From Flavobacterium lacus (GTDB taxonomy: Bacteria > Bacteroidota > Bacteroidia > Flavobacteriales > Flavobacteriaceae), in NCBI RefSeq assembly GCF_003268815.1, contig NZ_QLSV01000009.1, positions 1 through 64,000 on the forward strand: a DNA stretch of 64,000 nt. Direction: 5' to 3'. The translations under genes were made by a program, and so were the position numbers. This document shows, piece by piece, positions 51,881-60,726 of this stretch. The stretch's first letter is position 1; the number at the start of each line of letters is the position of its first letter. The notes under the pieces were generated by a model, which ran no database searches, was not told the DNA's origin, and worked only from the letters and a program-made list of their open reading frames with translations.

Positions 51881-52007
51881 AAAAATGATTTTCTCTTTTG
51901 ATAAATATCAAATTTGATGCCTAGGTTTATAGTTCCATCAAAAAATAGACTTATAACCAACAACAAATAATAAAGTAAAGGAAATTAAATTAAACTATCA
52001 AAAGTTT

Positions 52008-52490
52008 TTAGAAGAATCGGCTGTGCCAACTATCTTCTGCGGGGACTTCCCAACTTTCTTTCCATTCTTCAATAGTATTAACGAGATTATTAAAAACTAT
52101 TGTGTTAGCAGAAACAGCTTTTTCTTTAGCCATTCGTTTAAAGTCTAAAAGCGACTTATGAGTGAGGAATTCACCTTGTTTATAGGTTACATTCATTTTA
52201 TCCAACAAATCAACTTTATAATTTTGTTCTAATGATTGAATAAATTCAACGGATTTATCGATGGAACAACCAGTGGCTTGTTGCACTTCTTGATTAACCG
52301 CAAGAATAATAAAACGATTGTATTTTGTAATGAAGGAAGCTTCTAACGATGTCCCGTGAGCAGCCCACTCTTCCACAAAAGCCTGAAGATCAGTTTCTAT
52401 TTCAACAACTTCTTCATCCGAAAATTTTCGGTTCGACTGATAAATCCAAATTCTGGATTCTTCGGGAAGATTTTCAAAGGGAATGTACAT
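52008..52490 (-). CDS. Conserved flavobacterial protein of unknown function
   Basis: Protein of 160 residues starting MYIPFENLPEESRIWIYQSN. It has an alpha/beta pattern with no signal or membrane segment and a cysteine in QQATGCSIDKSVEFIQSLE (about 80-98). Relatives are often labelled ABC transporter ATPase, but no Walker A, signature or Walker B motif is present, so that label is not supported. It is the last gene of a minus-strand series with two Fe-S proteins and a HAD-like protein, after a heptamer hairpin array. Function unknown. Confidence 0.75.
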   Translation of the reverse strand: MYIPFENLPEESRIWIYQSNRKFSDEEVVEIETDLQAFVEEWAAHGTSLEASFITKYNRFIILAVNQEVQQATGCSIDKSVEFIQSLEQNYKVDLLDKMNVTYKQGEFLTHKSLLDFKRMAKEKAVSANTIVFNNLVNTIEEWKESWEVPAEDSWHSRFF

Positions 52491-52498
52491 TTTTTTTA

Positions 52499-52575
52499 GG
52501 GTAAAGGGTGATGGGTAAAGGGTGATGGGTTAGAAAAAGTTTCTTTTACCCAAAACCTATCACCCATAACCTAAT
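52499..52575. repeat. Paired heptamer arrays forming a stem-loop
   Basis: Five heptamers GGGTAAA/GGGTGAT/GGGTAAA/GGGTGAT/GGGTTAG (52499-52533) are followed, after 14 bp, by four heptamers ACCCAAA/ACCTATC/ACCCATA/ACCTAAT (52548-52575). The two halves are roughly inverted complements and keep the 7-bp beat. The array ends exactly at the stop codon of the next gene. Confidence 0.88.
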
Positions 52576-53367
52576 TTATAAATCTTGTGCGTTTGCGATT
52601 AATTCTGCTATATCCATGACTTTTATTGACGCTTCTTTTTCTTTGTTTTTTACTCCGTCAGTCATCATCGTATTACAAAACGGACAACCGGCAGCAATGA
52701 TATCCGGCTTTGTTTCTATAGCATCTTCGGTTCGTTCGATGTTGACTTCTTTGTTTCCGGGTTCTGCATCTTTAAACATTTGTGCTCCACCTGCTCCACA
52801 GCATAGTCCGTTGGCACGGGAACGTTTCATCTCAACCAATTCGACATCTAATTTTTGGATTAATTCTCTTGGTGCTTCATATACATTATTAGCTCTTCCC
52901 AAATAGCAAGGATCGTGAAATGTGATTCGTTTTCCTTTGAATTGTCCACCTTCAATCGTTAATCGTCCATCATCTAACAATGATTTTAGAAATTGGGTAT
53001 GATGCATTACTTCATACAAACCACCCAACTCCGGATATTCATTTTTGATGGTATTGAAGCAATGCGGACAAGCCGTTACAATCTTTTTCACTTCATACGC
53101 ATTCATCACCTGAATGTTCATCATGGCTTGCATTTGAAATAAAAATTCGTTACCGGCTCTTTTGGCTGGATCTCCGGTACAACTTTCCTCTGTACCCAAA
53201 ACCGCAAAAGGAACATTGGCACGATTTAGAATCTTGACGAATGCTTTTGTTATTTTTTTTGCTCTGTCATCAAAACTCCCTGCACAACCTACCCAAAATA
53301 AAACTTCGGGTTGTTTGCCTTGAGCCATCATTTCTGCCATGGTTGGCACTGTTAGATTTTCTGCCAT
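52576..53367 (-). CDS. Cysteine-rich (CCG-domain) Fe-S oxidoreductase subunit
   Basis: Protein of 263 residues with two CCG domains. Visible cysteine words are WVGCAGSFDDRA, ACPHCFNTIKNEYP, GLCCGAGGAQMF and AGCPFCNTMM, the pattern of heterodisulfide reductase subunit B and GlpC/LutA-type proteins. Such subunits hold a special [4Fe-4S] cluster and act in thiol or quinone-linked electron transfer. The membrane-bound 4Fe-4S partner lies two genes upstream (53988-55313), so the two probably form one complex at the inner membrane. The electron donor is unknown. Confidence 0.9.
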   Translation of the reverse strand: MAENLTVPTMAEMMAQGKQPEVLFWVGCAGSFDDRAKKITKAFVKILNRANVPFAVLGTEESCTGDPAKRAGNEFLFQMQAMMNIQVMNAYEVKKIVTACPHCFNTIKNEYPELGGLYEVMHHTQFLKSLLDDGRLTIEGGQFKGKRITFHDPCYLGRANNVYEAPRELIQKLDVELVEMKRSRANGLCCGAGGAQMFKDAEPGNKEVNIERTEDAIETKPDIIAAGCPFCNTMMTDGVKNKEKEASIKVMDIAELIANAQDL

Positions 53368-53375
53368 TTTTTTTA

Positions 53376-53457
53376 GATTGTTGGATTGTTGAATTATTAG
53401 ATTATTAGATTTTCGAAAAGATTAAAAAATCGAAAAATCTAATTACCGAAAAATCGC
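53376..53457. repeat. Octamer array with hairpin between two operon genes
   Basis: GATTGTTG, GATTGTTG, AATTATTA, GATTATTA and GATTTTCG follow with an 8-bp beat. AAAGATTAAAAAATCGAAAAATCT adds inverted words of the same kind. It differs in sequence from the array at 52499 but has the same design. Confidence 0.7.
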
Positions 53458-53460
53458 ATA

Positions 53461-53907
53461 CTACTCGTGATGTTCATCATCAAAAACTTGAATCGTTACT
53501 TCTTTTTCTACCAAATCGGTAAATTTTCCTCTGTATCGAGTCGCCTTCACTAAGTGATTGTCAATCCAGTGGTAGTTACCTCCTCTCGGTTTTCCCATCA
53601 CCATTCCGTGGTATTTGAAACCGTGTTGTTTTAACCATGTTTCGGTATATTCTCGGTGAGCTTCGGTTCTTGAGGTAAAAAAGAAGATAATATGCCCTTC
53701 ATCATACCATTTGTTCAACGTAATTAATGCATCAGGATACACTTCTGCTGTGAGCATTCTTTCCGGTTCTTCGTTAGGGATATCGTCACAAATGGTTCCG
53801 TCGATATCGATTAAATAATTCTTAATTCCCTCAGGTAAAATCGGGCTTAGATGTTGCCCGTTTTCGGTTACCATTTGTAACTTCTTGTCAATGTCTTCCG
53901 CTTTCAT
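53461..53907 (-). CDS. HAD-like phosphatase-type protein
   Basis: Protein of 148 residues. Motif I is LIDIDGTICDDIP (about 34-46) with the nucleophile D-x-D-G-T; motif II is FFFTSRTEAHRE (Ser/Thr); the rest of the core includes HWIDNHLVKATRYRG. Relatives in flavobacteria are often labelled phosphoheptose isomerase, but the sequence is a short HAD fold without a SIS domain, so that name is doubtful. It probably removes a phosphate from a small molecule. It lies between two Fe-S protein genes in the same direction. Confidence 0.8.
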   Translation of the reverse strand: MKAEDIDKKLQMVTENGQHLSPILPEGIKNYLIDIDGTICDDIPNEEPERMLTAEVYPDALITLNKWYDEGHIIFFFTSRTEAHREYTETWLKQHGFKYHGMVMGKPRGGNYHWIDNHLVKATRYRGKFTDLVEKEVTIQVFDDEHHE

Positions 53908-53987
53908 TTTTAAATTTTAAGTTAGTTTCACATTCATTAAACACGTTCCCAAGCCTCACATATATGGGAATTTGTTTGGATTATATA

Positions 53988-55313
53988 TTAATTTTCGTCT
54001 TTCCAGTTCAAGCGATCCATTTGGTTGTATTGCCATGGAGCACCGTTATTTTCAATGTTTGTCATCATTGCATTAAGTGACATTGGAGCCGCACTTTGTT
54101 CCATTACTAAATACCTTCTCATATCCATAATGATTGATAATGGACTAATGTTGACCGGACATTCTTCTACACAAGCATTGCACGATGTACACGCCCACAA
54201 TTCTTCCGGAGTGATGTAATCATTTAACAATGACTTATTATCGGGAACATAAACGCCTTTGTTTAGATCAATATTTTTACCCACTTCTTCCAAACGGTCT
54301 CTTGTATCCATCATGATTTTACGAGGAGACAATTTTTTTCCGGTTTGGTTTGCCGGACAAGCGGATGTACATCTTCCACATTCCGTGCACGTATAGGCAT
54401 TAAGTAATTGTACCCAATCTAAATCCTGTACATCACTGGCTCCGAATTTGGCTGGCACTGCATCAGGATTTGCGGGAGCAGCAAAGGGATCTGCGGATGG
54501 ATCAAGCATCAATTTTACTTCATTGGTTACACTTTCTAAATTATCAAATTTTCCTTGCGGATTCAAGTTGGCAAAATAGGTGTTTGGAAAAGCCAATAAA
54601 ATATGCAAATGTTTAGAATAATAAAGGTAATTTAGAAACACTAAAATTCCGCAAATGTGTAACCACCAAGCGGTTCGTTCGATAATGATGACAACTCCTT
54701 CGGATAAACCATCAAAAACGGGTGCAATGAATTGACTTATTGGAAAACTTCCGGCTTCATTATAATGATGTACTTCCATCTGTTGTAACCATAAATCGGA
54801 AGCATTCATCAATAAGAATAGAGACATCAACACAATTTCGAAATATAAAATATAATTGGCGTCACTTTTTGGCCAAGTTTTCATATCAGAATTCACAAAA
54901 CGGTTGATCTTGATACTATTTCTTCTTAGCCAGAAAATAATAACCGCTAAAATTACTAAAACGGCTAAAATTTCAAAAGAAGCAATTAGTACATTATAAA
55001 AACCTCCCATAAATGAAAAAACACGGTGCGTACCAAAAAGGCCGTCGATAATGATTTCCAATAGTTCTAAATTGATGATGATGAAACCTACATAAACAAT
55101 AATATGGAGAATTCCGGCAATTGGACGCTTTATCATTTTTGATTGACCTAGTGCAATCATGGCCATATTTCTCCAACGTTCGGATGAATTATCTTTGCGA
55201 TTAACATCTTGTCCAAGTTTAATATTGCGGATTACCTTTTTTACGTTTAATGCAAAATAGCCAAAACCTAAAACTAAAATTATCGCAAATAATATGTTGT
55301 CTAAATAACTCAT
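53988..55313 (-). CDS. Membrane Fe-S oxidoreductase, HdrE/C-like fusion
   Basis: Protein of 441 residues. About five to six membrane segments (residues 4-22, 68-90, 102-125, 155-175, 215-240) with histidines suitable for heme b are followed by a dicluster ferredoxin domain with CTECGRCTSACP (about 310-321) and CTSCNACVEECP (about 379-390). This matches a fused membrane cytochrome and [4Fe-4S] subunit of heterodisulfide-reductase-like complexes. The CCG subunit gene at 52576-53367 is the likely partner. It probably passes electrons between quinone and a cytoplasmic acceptor. The gene follows the MlaD-like gene by 5 bp. Confidence 0.9.
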   Translation of the reverse strand: MSYLDNILFAIILVLGFGYFALNVKKVIRNIKLGQDVNRKDNSSERWRNMAMIALGQSKMIKRPIAGILHIIVYVGFIIINLELLEIIIDGLFGTHRVFSFMGGFYNVLIASFEILAVLVILAVIIFWLRRNSIKINRFVNSDMKTWPKSDANYILYFEIVLMSLFLLMNASDLWLQQMEVHHYNEAGSFPISQFIAPVFDGLSEGVVIIIERTAWWLHICGILVFLNYLYYSKHLHILLAFPNTYFANLNPQGKFDNLESVTNEVKLMLDPSADPFAAPANPDAVPAKFGASDVQDLDWVQLLNAYTCTECGRCTSACPANQTGKKLSPRKIMMDTRDRLEEVGKNIDLNKGVYVPDNKSLLNDYITPEELWACTSCNACVEECPVNISPLSIIMDMRRYLVMEQSAAPMSLNAMMTNIENNGAPWQYNQMDRLNWKDEN

Positions 55314-55318
55314 AAAAG

Positions 55319-56284
55319 TTAATTTTTTGTAGTTGTTGAATCGCTAACTGTTGGAGCTACGTAGGGTTTATTTTTTTTTCCAAACAAAGAAACATTAACA
55401 TACCGGGTTGGATTTAAACGTACATCTTCCAGCAAAAGCTCTAGTTCTTTGGATGCTTTGGTGAAATTGGTGTACATTTCATCATCTTTCAACAACTTAC
55501 CCATTGTTCCGTTACCGGATTCTAAATTAGCCATGATTTTATCAACATTGGCTAGTGTTTTTTCTAAATTTTCAACCGTTTGCTTCAAGTTTGTTTGGGC
55601 CAAAGAATCTGACAATTTTTCAAAATTAGTTGAAACTTTCTCAAAATTAGACACTACATTATTTAGTTTACCTTTATTAGTGGCCAAGATTTCGTTTGCC
55701 GAACTGGAGGCTTCGCTCAAAGATAGTAGCGTTTTATTTAATTCTGCAAAACTATTTCGCAAATCTTTTTTTGCTTTTTCATCTAAAACATCATTAATGT
55801 TCATTAAAACACTATCAGCACTTACCATTACTCTTTCAATTTTTTCTTGCAATGGTGTTAATCGTTCTGATACTAAATCAGTTAAACCGGGTTTTACACC
55901 CCCTTTTAAAAAGTCACCATCAACTGCTAATGATGCATCATTTAAATCCAGCACAATCTGTACTTGTTTACCGCCAATGAGTCCTGGTTCGTAAATTCTG
56001 GCTATACTTGATTTTGATATTTTAAAATCAGTGTCAATTTGAAGTTCAACTTTAAGTTTTCCAGAATCATCTAAAAACTTAATTGATTTGACTTTACCAA
56101 TTGTTAATCCGTTTATGGTTACCGGTGCAGAGGACATAAGTCCTTCAACATCATCATAAAGCACATAGAAAGTTTTATGTTTAGACAATATGTCTGTTCC
56201 TTTTAAAAAGCTATATCCCCAGATAAATAATAATATGGCTGAAATAACTAATATCGCTGTTTTAATTTCTCTTGATAATTTCAA
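55319..56284 (-). CDS. MlaD/MCE-domain protein
   Basis: Protein of 321 residues. One membrane segment (about 8-26) is followed by the MCE domain (about 38-118, VEGLMSSAPVTINGLTIGKV) and a long helical coiled-coil region (about 130-285, many N, L, K, S). MCE proteins form rings that move phospholipids between the membranes. No MlaE/MlaF genes are adjacent, so its permease must lie elsewhere. It lies between the amidase and Fe-S genes, with LptD divergent, in an envelope cluster. Confidence 0.92.
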   Translation of the reverse strand: MKLSREIKTAILVISAILLFIWGYSFLKGTDILSKHKTFYVLYDDVEGLMSSAPVTINGLTIGKVKSIKFLDDSGKLKVELQIDTDFKISKSSIARIYEPGLIGGKQVQIVLDLNDASLAVDGDFLKGGVKPGLTDLVSERLTPLQEKIERVMVSADSVLMNINDVLDEKAKKDLRNSFAELNKTLLSLSEASSSANEILATNKGKLNNVVSNFEKVSTNFEKLSDSLAQTNLKQTVENLEKTLANVDKIMANLESGNGTMGKLLKDDEMYTNFTKASKELELLLEDVRLNPTRYVNVSLFGKKNKPYVAPTVSDSTTTKN

Positions 56285-56325
56285 TGGATTGTATTTTTAA
56301 ACAAATTTATAAAACTTAATTCATT

Positions 56326-57459
56326 TTACTGTTTTAAAGCTTCTTGAATGGTTATTTTTTTTCCGTTTTTAAAGGCAACAATAAAAGCTGAATCGTACCC
56401 TTTGCTTTTTGCTTCGGCCAAATATTGCCTCGCTTTTTCATAATCAGAGGTTTGATTAAAATAATATTTATACAATGCATTTTCAGCAATTACAGAAATT
56501 GGATCTAAACCTTTAAAATTTTTGGGCACTAATTCTAATTTTGTGCCACTCGCTGAAATTTGAACCTTAAACACAACCCCTTTGCTGTCAACTGCTTTAA
56601 CTTCTTCCCTTGGTTTTGGTACATCTTGAACAACAGGAATTTCTGCGCTTGTTTTTTCTGGTTTTTCTTCCACCATTTGAGCTGAGCTTCCATAATATTC
56701 TTTTTTATAGGATAAAATCGCTTCGGCAATACCTTTAGCTAATTCATCTTGACCTCTTTCAGAGTTTAAATATTCTCCCTCCGGTCTGTACGAAAGAAAA
56801 CCTAACTCGGTGAGTACGCTAGGCATGGCCGTTTGATTTAAAACTAAGAAAGGACCTTGCTTTACCCCTCTATTTTTTCGCTCTAATTTATTGGTATATT
56901 CATTTTGAATTTTCGTAGCAATAGTAATACTTTGATCGAGGTATTCTTCTTGCAGAAGTGTTATTCCGATTATACTTTCGGGGGATTTAGGATCATACCC
57001 TTCATATTTCATTTTATAATCACTTTCTAAGGTAATTACAGCATTTTCTTTCTTAGCTACTTCGAGGTTGGAGGCATTTTTAGTTAGACCCATCACAAAC
57101 GTCTCTGTTCCATAGGCTTGTCCTTTGGGTGCTGCATTACAATGAATAGACAAAAACATATTTGCGTTGGCACGATTAGCTATCCTAGCCCGTTCTATTA
57201 ATTCAACAAACACATCAGTTTTTCGGGTATAGACAACCTGAATTTCGGGATATTTTTCTAGATGTTTTCCTACTTTTAAAGCAACAGCTAAGGCGATATT
57301 TTTTTCGATAAATCCGTAGTAATTTGCTCCCAAATCTTTTCCGCCGTGTCCTGCATCTAAAACAACTTTAAATTTGTTATTAGACTGTGCTAAAACAGAA
57401 GTTATAGACATGAAAATCAGGAAAAAACCGAATAATTTGATTCTATTTAGGGTGTGCAT
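56326..57459 (-). CDS. N-acetylmuramoyl-L-alanine amidase with SPOR-like tail
   Basis: Protein of 377 residues with a signal peptide (1-24, ...SVLAQ). The Amidase_3 domain (about 30-245) has the zinc sites DAGHGGKDLGA (His), IEKNIALAVA (Glu) and SIHCNAAP (His), and the catalytic glutamate of TELGFLS. A charged Pro/Glu/Lys linker (about 255-290) leads to a SPOR-like domain (about 295-375, VFKVQISASG ... YDSAFIVAFKNGK) that binds denuded glycan strands at the division site. It cuts the stem peptide from peptidoglycan. It is divergent from lptD. Confidence 0.93.
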   Translation of the reverse strand: MHTLNRIKLFGFFLIFMSITSVLAQSNNKFKVVLDAGHGGKDLGANYYGFIEKNIALAVALKVGKHLEKYPEIQVVYTRKTDVFVELIERARIANRANANMFLSIHCNAAPKGQAYGTETFVMGLTKNASNLEVAKKENAVITLESDYKMKYEGYDPKSPESIIGITLLQEEYLDQSITIATKIQNEYTNKLERKNRGVKQGPFLVLNQTAMPSVLTELGFLSYRPEGEYLNSERGQDELAKGIAEAILSYKKEYYGSSAQMVEEKPEKTSAEIPVVQDVPKPREEVKAVDSKGVVFKVQISASGTKLELVPKNFKGLDPISVIAENALYKYYFNQTSDYEKARQYLAEAKSKGYDSAFIVAFKNGKKITIQEALKQ

Positions 57460-57514
57460 TTTTTCAAAAGTTAATTTTAATTAAAACTCTACGTTTTAAA
57501 TTTTATTATTTACT

Positions 57515-57522
57515 TATTTTTG
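57515..57522 (+). promoter_or_regulatory. -7 element of lptD
   Basis: TATTTTTG fits TAnnTTTG and lies 20 bp before the TTG start codon at 57543. No clear -33 box at 19 bp; TTTT lies at 17 bp. Confidence 0.5.
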
Positions 57523-57542
57523 ACCAAAATTAATATGTAAGT

Positions 57543-60266
57543 TTGGCACTCCAAAAATCAAGCCATAATTTTACAAAAATAGCATTAAAACCTTTGCATA
57601 CAAACTTATTTTATATCGTTTTATCAGCATTTTTCCTAACAATCGGAATTCAAAAAAATTACGGACAGGATTTGCCTAATAAGTCTTTGCGAATTGAAGC
57701 TGAAAAAGCACCTGATAGTCTGATAATCAAAGAAGAAGATTTTACCAGAATTAATGATACAATAAAAAAAGACAGTCTTCCGCAGCTTGAAAAAAAATCG
57801 CTTTTAGAGGGCAAAATAAAATATACTGCTGAGGACTATGCTAAAATTGATCAAAAGAACAAACGGATTACTTTGTATAATAAAGCTGAACTCTATTATC
57901 AAGATATCGAATTAAAAGCCGGTATCATTATTATGGATTATGAAAAAGATGAAGTTTATGCCGGAAGAATTAAGGATTCAACAGGAATTTATACTCAATT
58001 ACCTATTTTTAAACAAGGTTCGAATGTGATAGAACCGGATTCTATTCGATTTAATACAAAAACAAAAAAAGCATTAATTTGGAATTCCAGAACCGACCAG
58101 GGTGAGTTTCGAGTAAAAGCTGAACTTACAAAAAAAGAAAACGATTCGGTTTATTTTCTAAAAAATGCACGTTTTACAACTTCCAAAGACATTGAGAATC
58201 CTGAATATTATTTTCAAACCAATAAAATTAAATTGGTTCCTAAACAAAAAGTTGTAACCGGATTAACCAATATGGTTATTGCTGACGTTCCCACTCCTAT
58301 TGCGATTCCTTTTGCCTTTTTTCCGATGACCGACACGAGTCAGTCCGGTCTAATTATACCCACATTTCAAGACACAAGACGACAAGGTTATTCGCTGCAA
58401 AATGGGGGATATTATTTAGCTTTGAGTGATTATTATGACTTAGCAATCATGGGTGATTATTACACAAACGGTAGTTGGGCACTTCGATTTGAATCCTCCT
58501 ACGCCTACATGTATAAATTCAGAGGTAACTTCAATATTCGTTTTGAAAATCTTATCCAGAGTGAACGAGGTTTTCCTGATTACAGTAAGTCAAAAATTTA
58601 CAACATTCAATGGTCACATTCTCAAGATGCAAAATCAAATCCATCCTCTAGATTTTCTGCCTCGGTTAATTTAGGAAGCAGCACATTTTTTCAACAATCT
58701 CTTAATCAGGTAAATATAGGTTCCGCTCTAAATAATAACTTGAGCTCATCAATATCCTATTCTAAGACTTTTAATTCTGTTCCGCAAGTGAATATGTCGC
58801 TCACCGCCACGCACAACCAAAACTCCAGAACACAAGAAATTAATATGACGTTGCCAACTCTTCAGGTGAGTGTTGATCGAATATTTCCATTTGCTCCAAA
58901 AGACGGAGCAAAAAAAGGTTTCTTTAAAAACATTAACTTTCAATACAATTTAAGAGGAGAAAACAGAATTTCAACTACTGATTCTTTGTTTTTTAAACCT
59001 GAAATGTTTAGAGATGCAAACAGTGGTTTTCAGCATTCCATTCCGTTAAGTACCAACTTCAAAGTTTTCAACTACCTAAGTGTTACAACGAGTGCCAATT
59101 ATAATGAAGTATGGTCATTAAAAACAATTAACCGCCGTTTTGATTCAGAGAGTAATACTCTTGTTACAGAAGATGTGAATGGTTTTGATGCCTTTCGAAC
59201 GTATAATTTTTCCACCAGTGTAGGAACCACAATTTACGGAACATTTAATTTTGGAGAAACAAAAAAAATACAAGGAATTCGTCATACAATGCGTCCTTCT
59301 GTTTCGCATAGTTATACGCCAAGTTTTGAACAATATTTTGATACTTATGCCATGGATGCGAGCGGAAGAATGGCTGAATATACCCGATTTGAAAGTGGTA
59401 TTTTTGGTGCTCCCAGTAATAATTATGCCAATAATTTAGGATTTAATCTTAGTAATACCTTTGAAGCCAAAATAACTGACAAAGACAGTACAAAGGTTGA
59501 ACCCAAAAAAATAATGCTATTGAATCAATTGAATTTTTCAACGAGTTATAATATGGTGGCCGATTCATTGCGTTGGAATCCCGTTAGAATGAGTGGAGGA
59601 ACAGCTTTATTTGACAACAAAATGAATGTTAATTTCGGTGCAACCTTGGATCCGTATGCTATTAATGCTGCCGGTAGAAGAATAAATACATGGAATATTG
59701 ATAACGGAGGAAGCTTATTCCGAATGACGAGTGCCAACATGACCATTAATTATTCTCTTTCAAGTCAAGGAGACAAGAAAAATAATGAGAACTCGCAAGG
59801 TTCCCGCAATGGTGGTCGAGAAGATGATTTGTTTGGAACGAATACCGATTTAAGCGATCGAAGACAAAGTCAATTTAAGGATAATGATGGTGAAGATGCT
59901 GAAGACAAACCTACTGAATTTTATAACGCTAAATTACCATGGGATTTGACATTTGCCTATTCGTTGACCTACGGCAACAACAATAGAGAAAGTACAATAA
60001 CTGGTAATTCTGTCATGATTTCAGGAAATATAGACCTGACTCCACGTTGGAAAATGGGTGTTTCCTCCGGATACGATTTTGTTCAACAAGGTGTTACGTT
60101 TACCCAACTCCGTTTTGAAAGGGATTTGTTGAGTTGGCGAATGGATTTTAATTGGGCTCCTTTTGGAGATTTTGCCTCTTGGGGATTTTTTATCGGAATC
60201 AAATCGTCTGTGTTGAGTGATGTTAAATGGGAAAAACGTGCGTTGCCGGATAGACAGTTGAGATAA
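57543..60266 (+). CDS. lptD: LPS-assembly protein LptD-like outer-membrane barrel
   Basis: Protein of 907 residues beginning at a TTG (LALQKSSHNFTK...), because the only near ATG (57535) is followed at once by a stop. A signal sequence lies at about 20-41 (...GIQKNYGQ). The OstA/LptA-like periplasmic domain spans about 90-250 (KIKYTAEDYAKIDQKNKRIT, YAGRIKDSTGIYTQLPIF). The rest is a large beta barrel (LptD C-terminal domain). A low-complexity acidic loop (about 745-790) is likely extracellular. It places LPS in the outer leaflet with LptE. It is divergent from the amidase and upstream of ridA. Confidence 0.88.
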   Translation: MALQKSSHNFTKIALKPLHTNLFYIVLSAFFLTIGIQKNYGQDLPNKSLRIEAEKAPDSLIIKEEDFTRINDTIKKDSLPQLEKKSLLEGKIKYTAEDYAKIDQKNKRITLYNKAELYYQDIELKAGIIIMDYEKDEVYAGRIKDSTGIYTQLPIFKQGSNVIEPDSIRFNTKTKKALIWNSRTDQGEFRVKAELTKKENDSVYFLKNARFTTSKDIENPEYYFQTNKIKLVPKQKVVTGLTNMVIADVPTPIAIPFAFFPMTDTSQSGLIIPTFQDTRRQGYSLQNGGYYLALSDYYDLAIMGDYYTNGSWALRFESSYAYMYKFRGNFNIRFENLIQSERGFPDYSKSKIYNIQWSHSQDAKSNPSSRFSASVNLGSSTFFQQSLNQVNIGSALNNNLSSSISYSKTFNSVPQVNMSLTATHNQNSRTQEINMTLPTLQVSVDRIFPFAPKDGAKKGFFKNINFQYNLRGENRISTTDSLFFKPEMFRDANSGFQHSIPLSTNFKVFNYLSVTTSANYNEVWSLKTINRRFDSESNTLVTEDVNGFDAFRTYNFSTSVGTTIYGTFNFGETKKIQGIRHTMRPSVSHSYTPSFEQYFDTYAMDASGRMAEYTRFESGIFGAPSNNYANNLGFNLSNTFEAKITDKDSTKVEPKKIMLLNQLNFSTSYNMVADSLRWNPVRMSGGTALFDNKMNVNFGATLDPYAINAAGRRINTWNIDNGGSLFRMTSANMTINYSLSSQGDKKNNENSQGSRNGGREDDLFGTNTDLSDRRQSQFKDNDGEDAEDKPTEFYNAKLPWDLTFAYSLTYGNNNRESTITGNSVMISGNIDLTPRWKMGVSSGYDFVQQGVTFTQLRFERDLLSWRMDFNWAPFGDFASWGFFIGIKSSVLSDVKWEKRALPDRQLR

Positions 60267-60300
60267 TCTTTTAACTTTTTTATATCAAATATACATCATC

Positions 60301-60681
60301 ATGAAAAAAATAATTTTTACCGATAAAGCTCCCGCTCCTATTGGTCCTTATAACCAAGCTGTTTTAGTAGGGAACACATTATATACTTCAGGTCAAATTG
60401 CGATAAATCCACAATCGGGCGATCTAATTTTAGATTCTATTGAAACCGAAACCAAACAAGTGATGGAGAACATGAAAGCAGTTTTAGAAGCCGCTGATAT
60501 GAATTTCGAAAACGTTATTAAAACCACTATTTTCATCATGAATATGTCAGATTTTGCTAAGATTAATGGCGTTTACGGTGGTTATTTTGATGAAAGCTTA
60601 GCACCAGCGAGAGAAACAGTTCAAGTAGCAGGTTTACCAAAGGGGGTAAATATTGAGATTTCGATGGTGGCGGTGAAGTAG
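60301..60681 (+). CDS. RidA-family enamine/imine deaminase
   Basis: Protein of 126 residues. The motif APAPIGPYNQAVLVGNTLYT opens the chain. The catalytic-site arginine is in LAPARETVQVAGLPKG (about 101-116), and EISMVAVK closes it, all typical of the RidA archetype. It hydrolyses reactive 2-aminoacrylate made by PLP enzymes and so protects them. It lies 34 bp after lptD in the same direction, a pair often kept in flavobacteria. Confidence 0.95.
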   Translation: MKKIIFTDKAPAPIGPYNQAVLVGNTLYTSGQIAINPQSGDLILDSIETETKQVMENMKAVLEAADMNFENVIKTTIFIMNMSDFAKINGVYGGYFDESLAPARETVQVAGLPKGVNIEISMVAVK

Positions 60682-60726
60682 TCCTTTGTTTGTAATCCGT
60701 TTTTATGTAATCGGTTATGGTGTAAA

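Noticed and set aside
52008..52490. ABC transporter ATPase label for the 160-residue protein
   Set aside because: No Walker A, signature or Walker B motif is present.
53461..53907. Phosphoheptose isomerase label for the HAD-like protein
   Set aside because: The protein is too short, has the HAD DxDGT motif and lacks a SIS domain.
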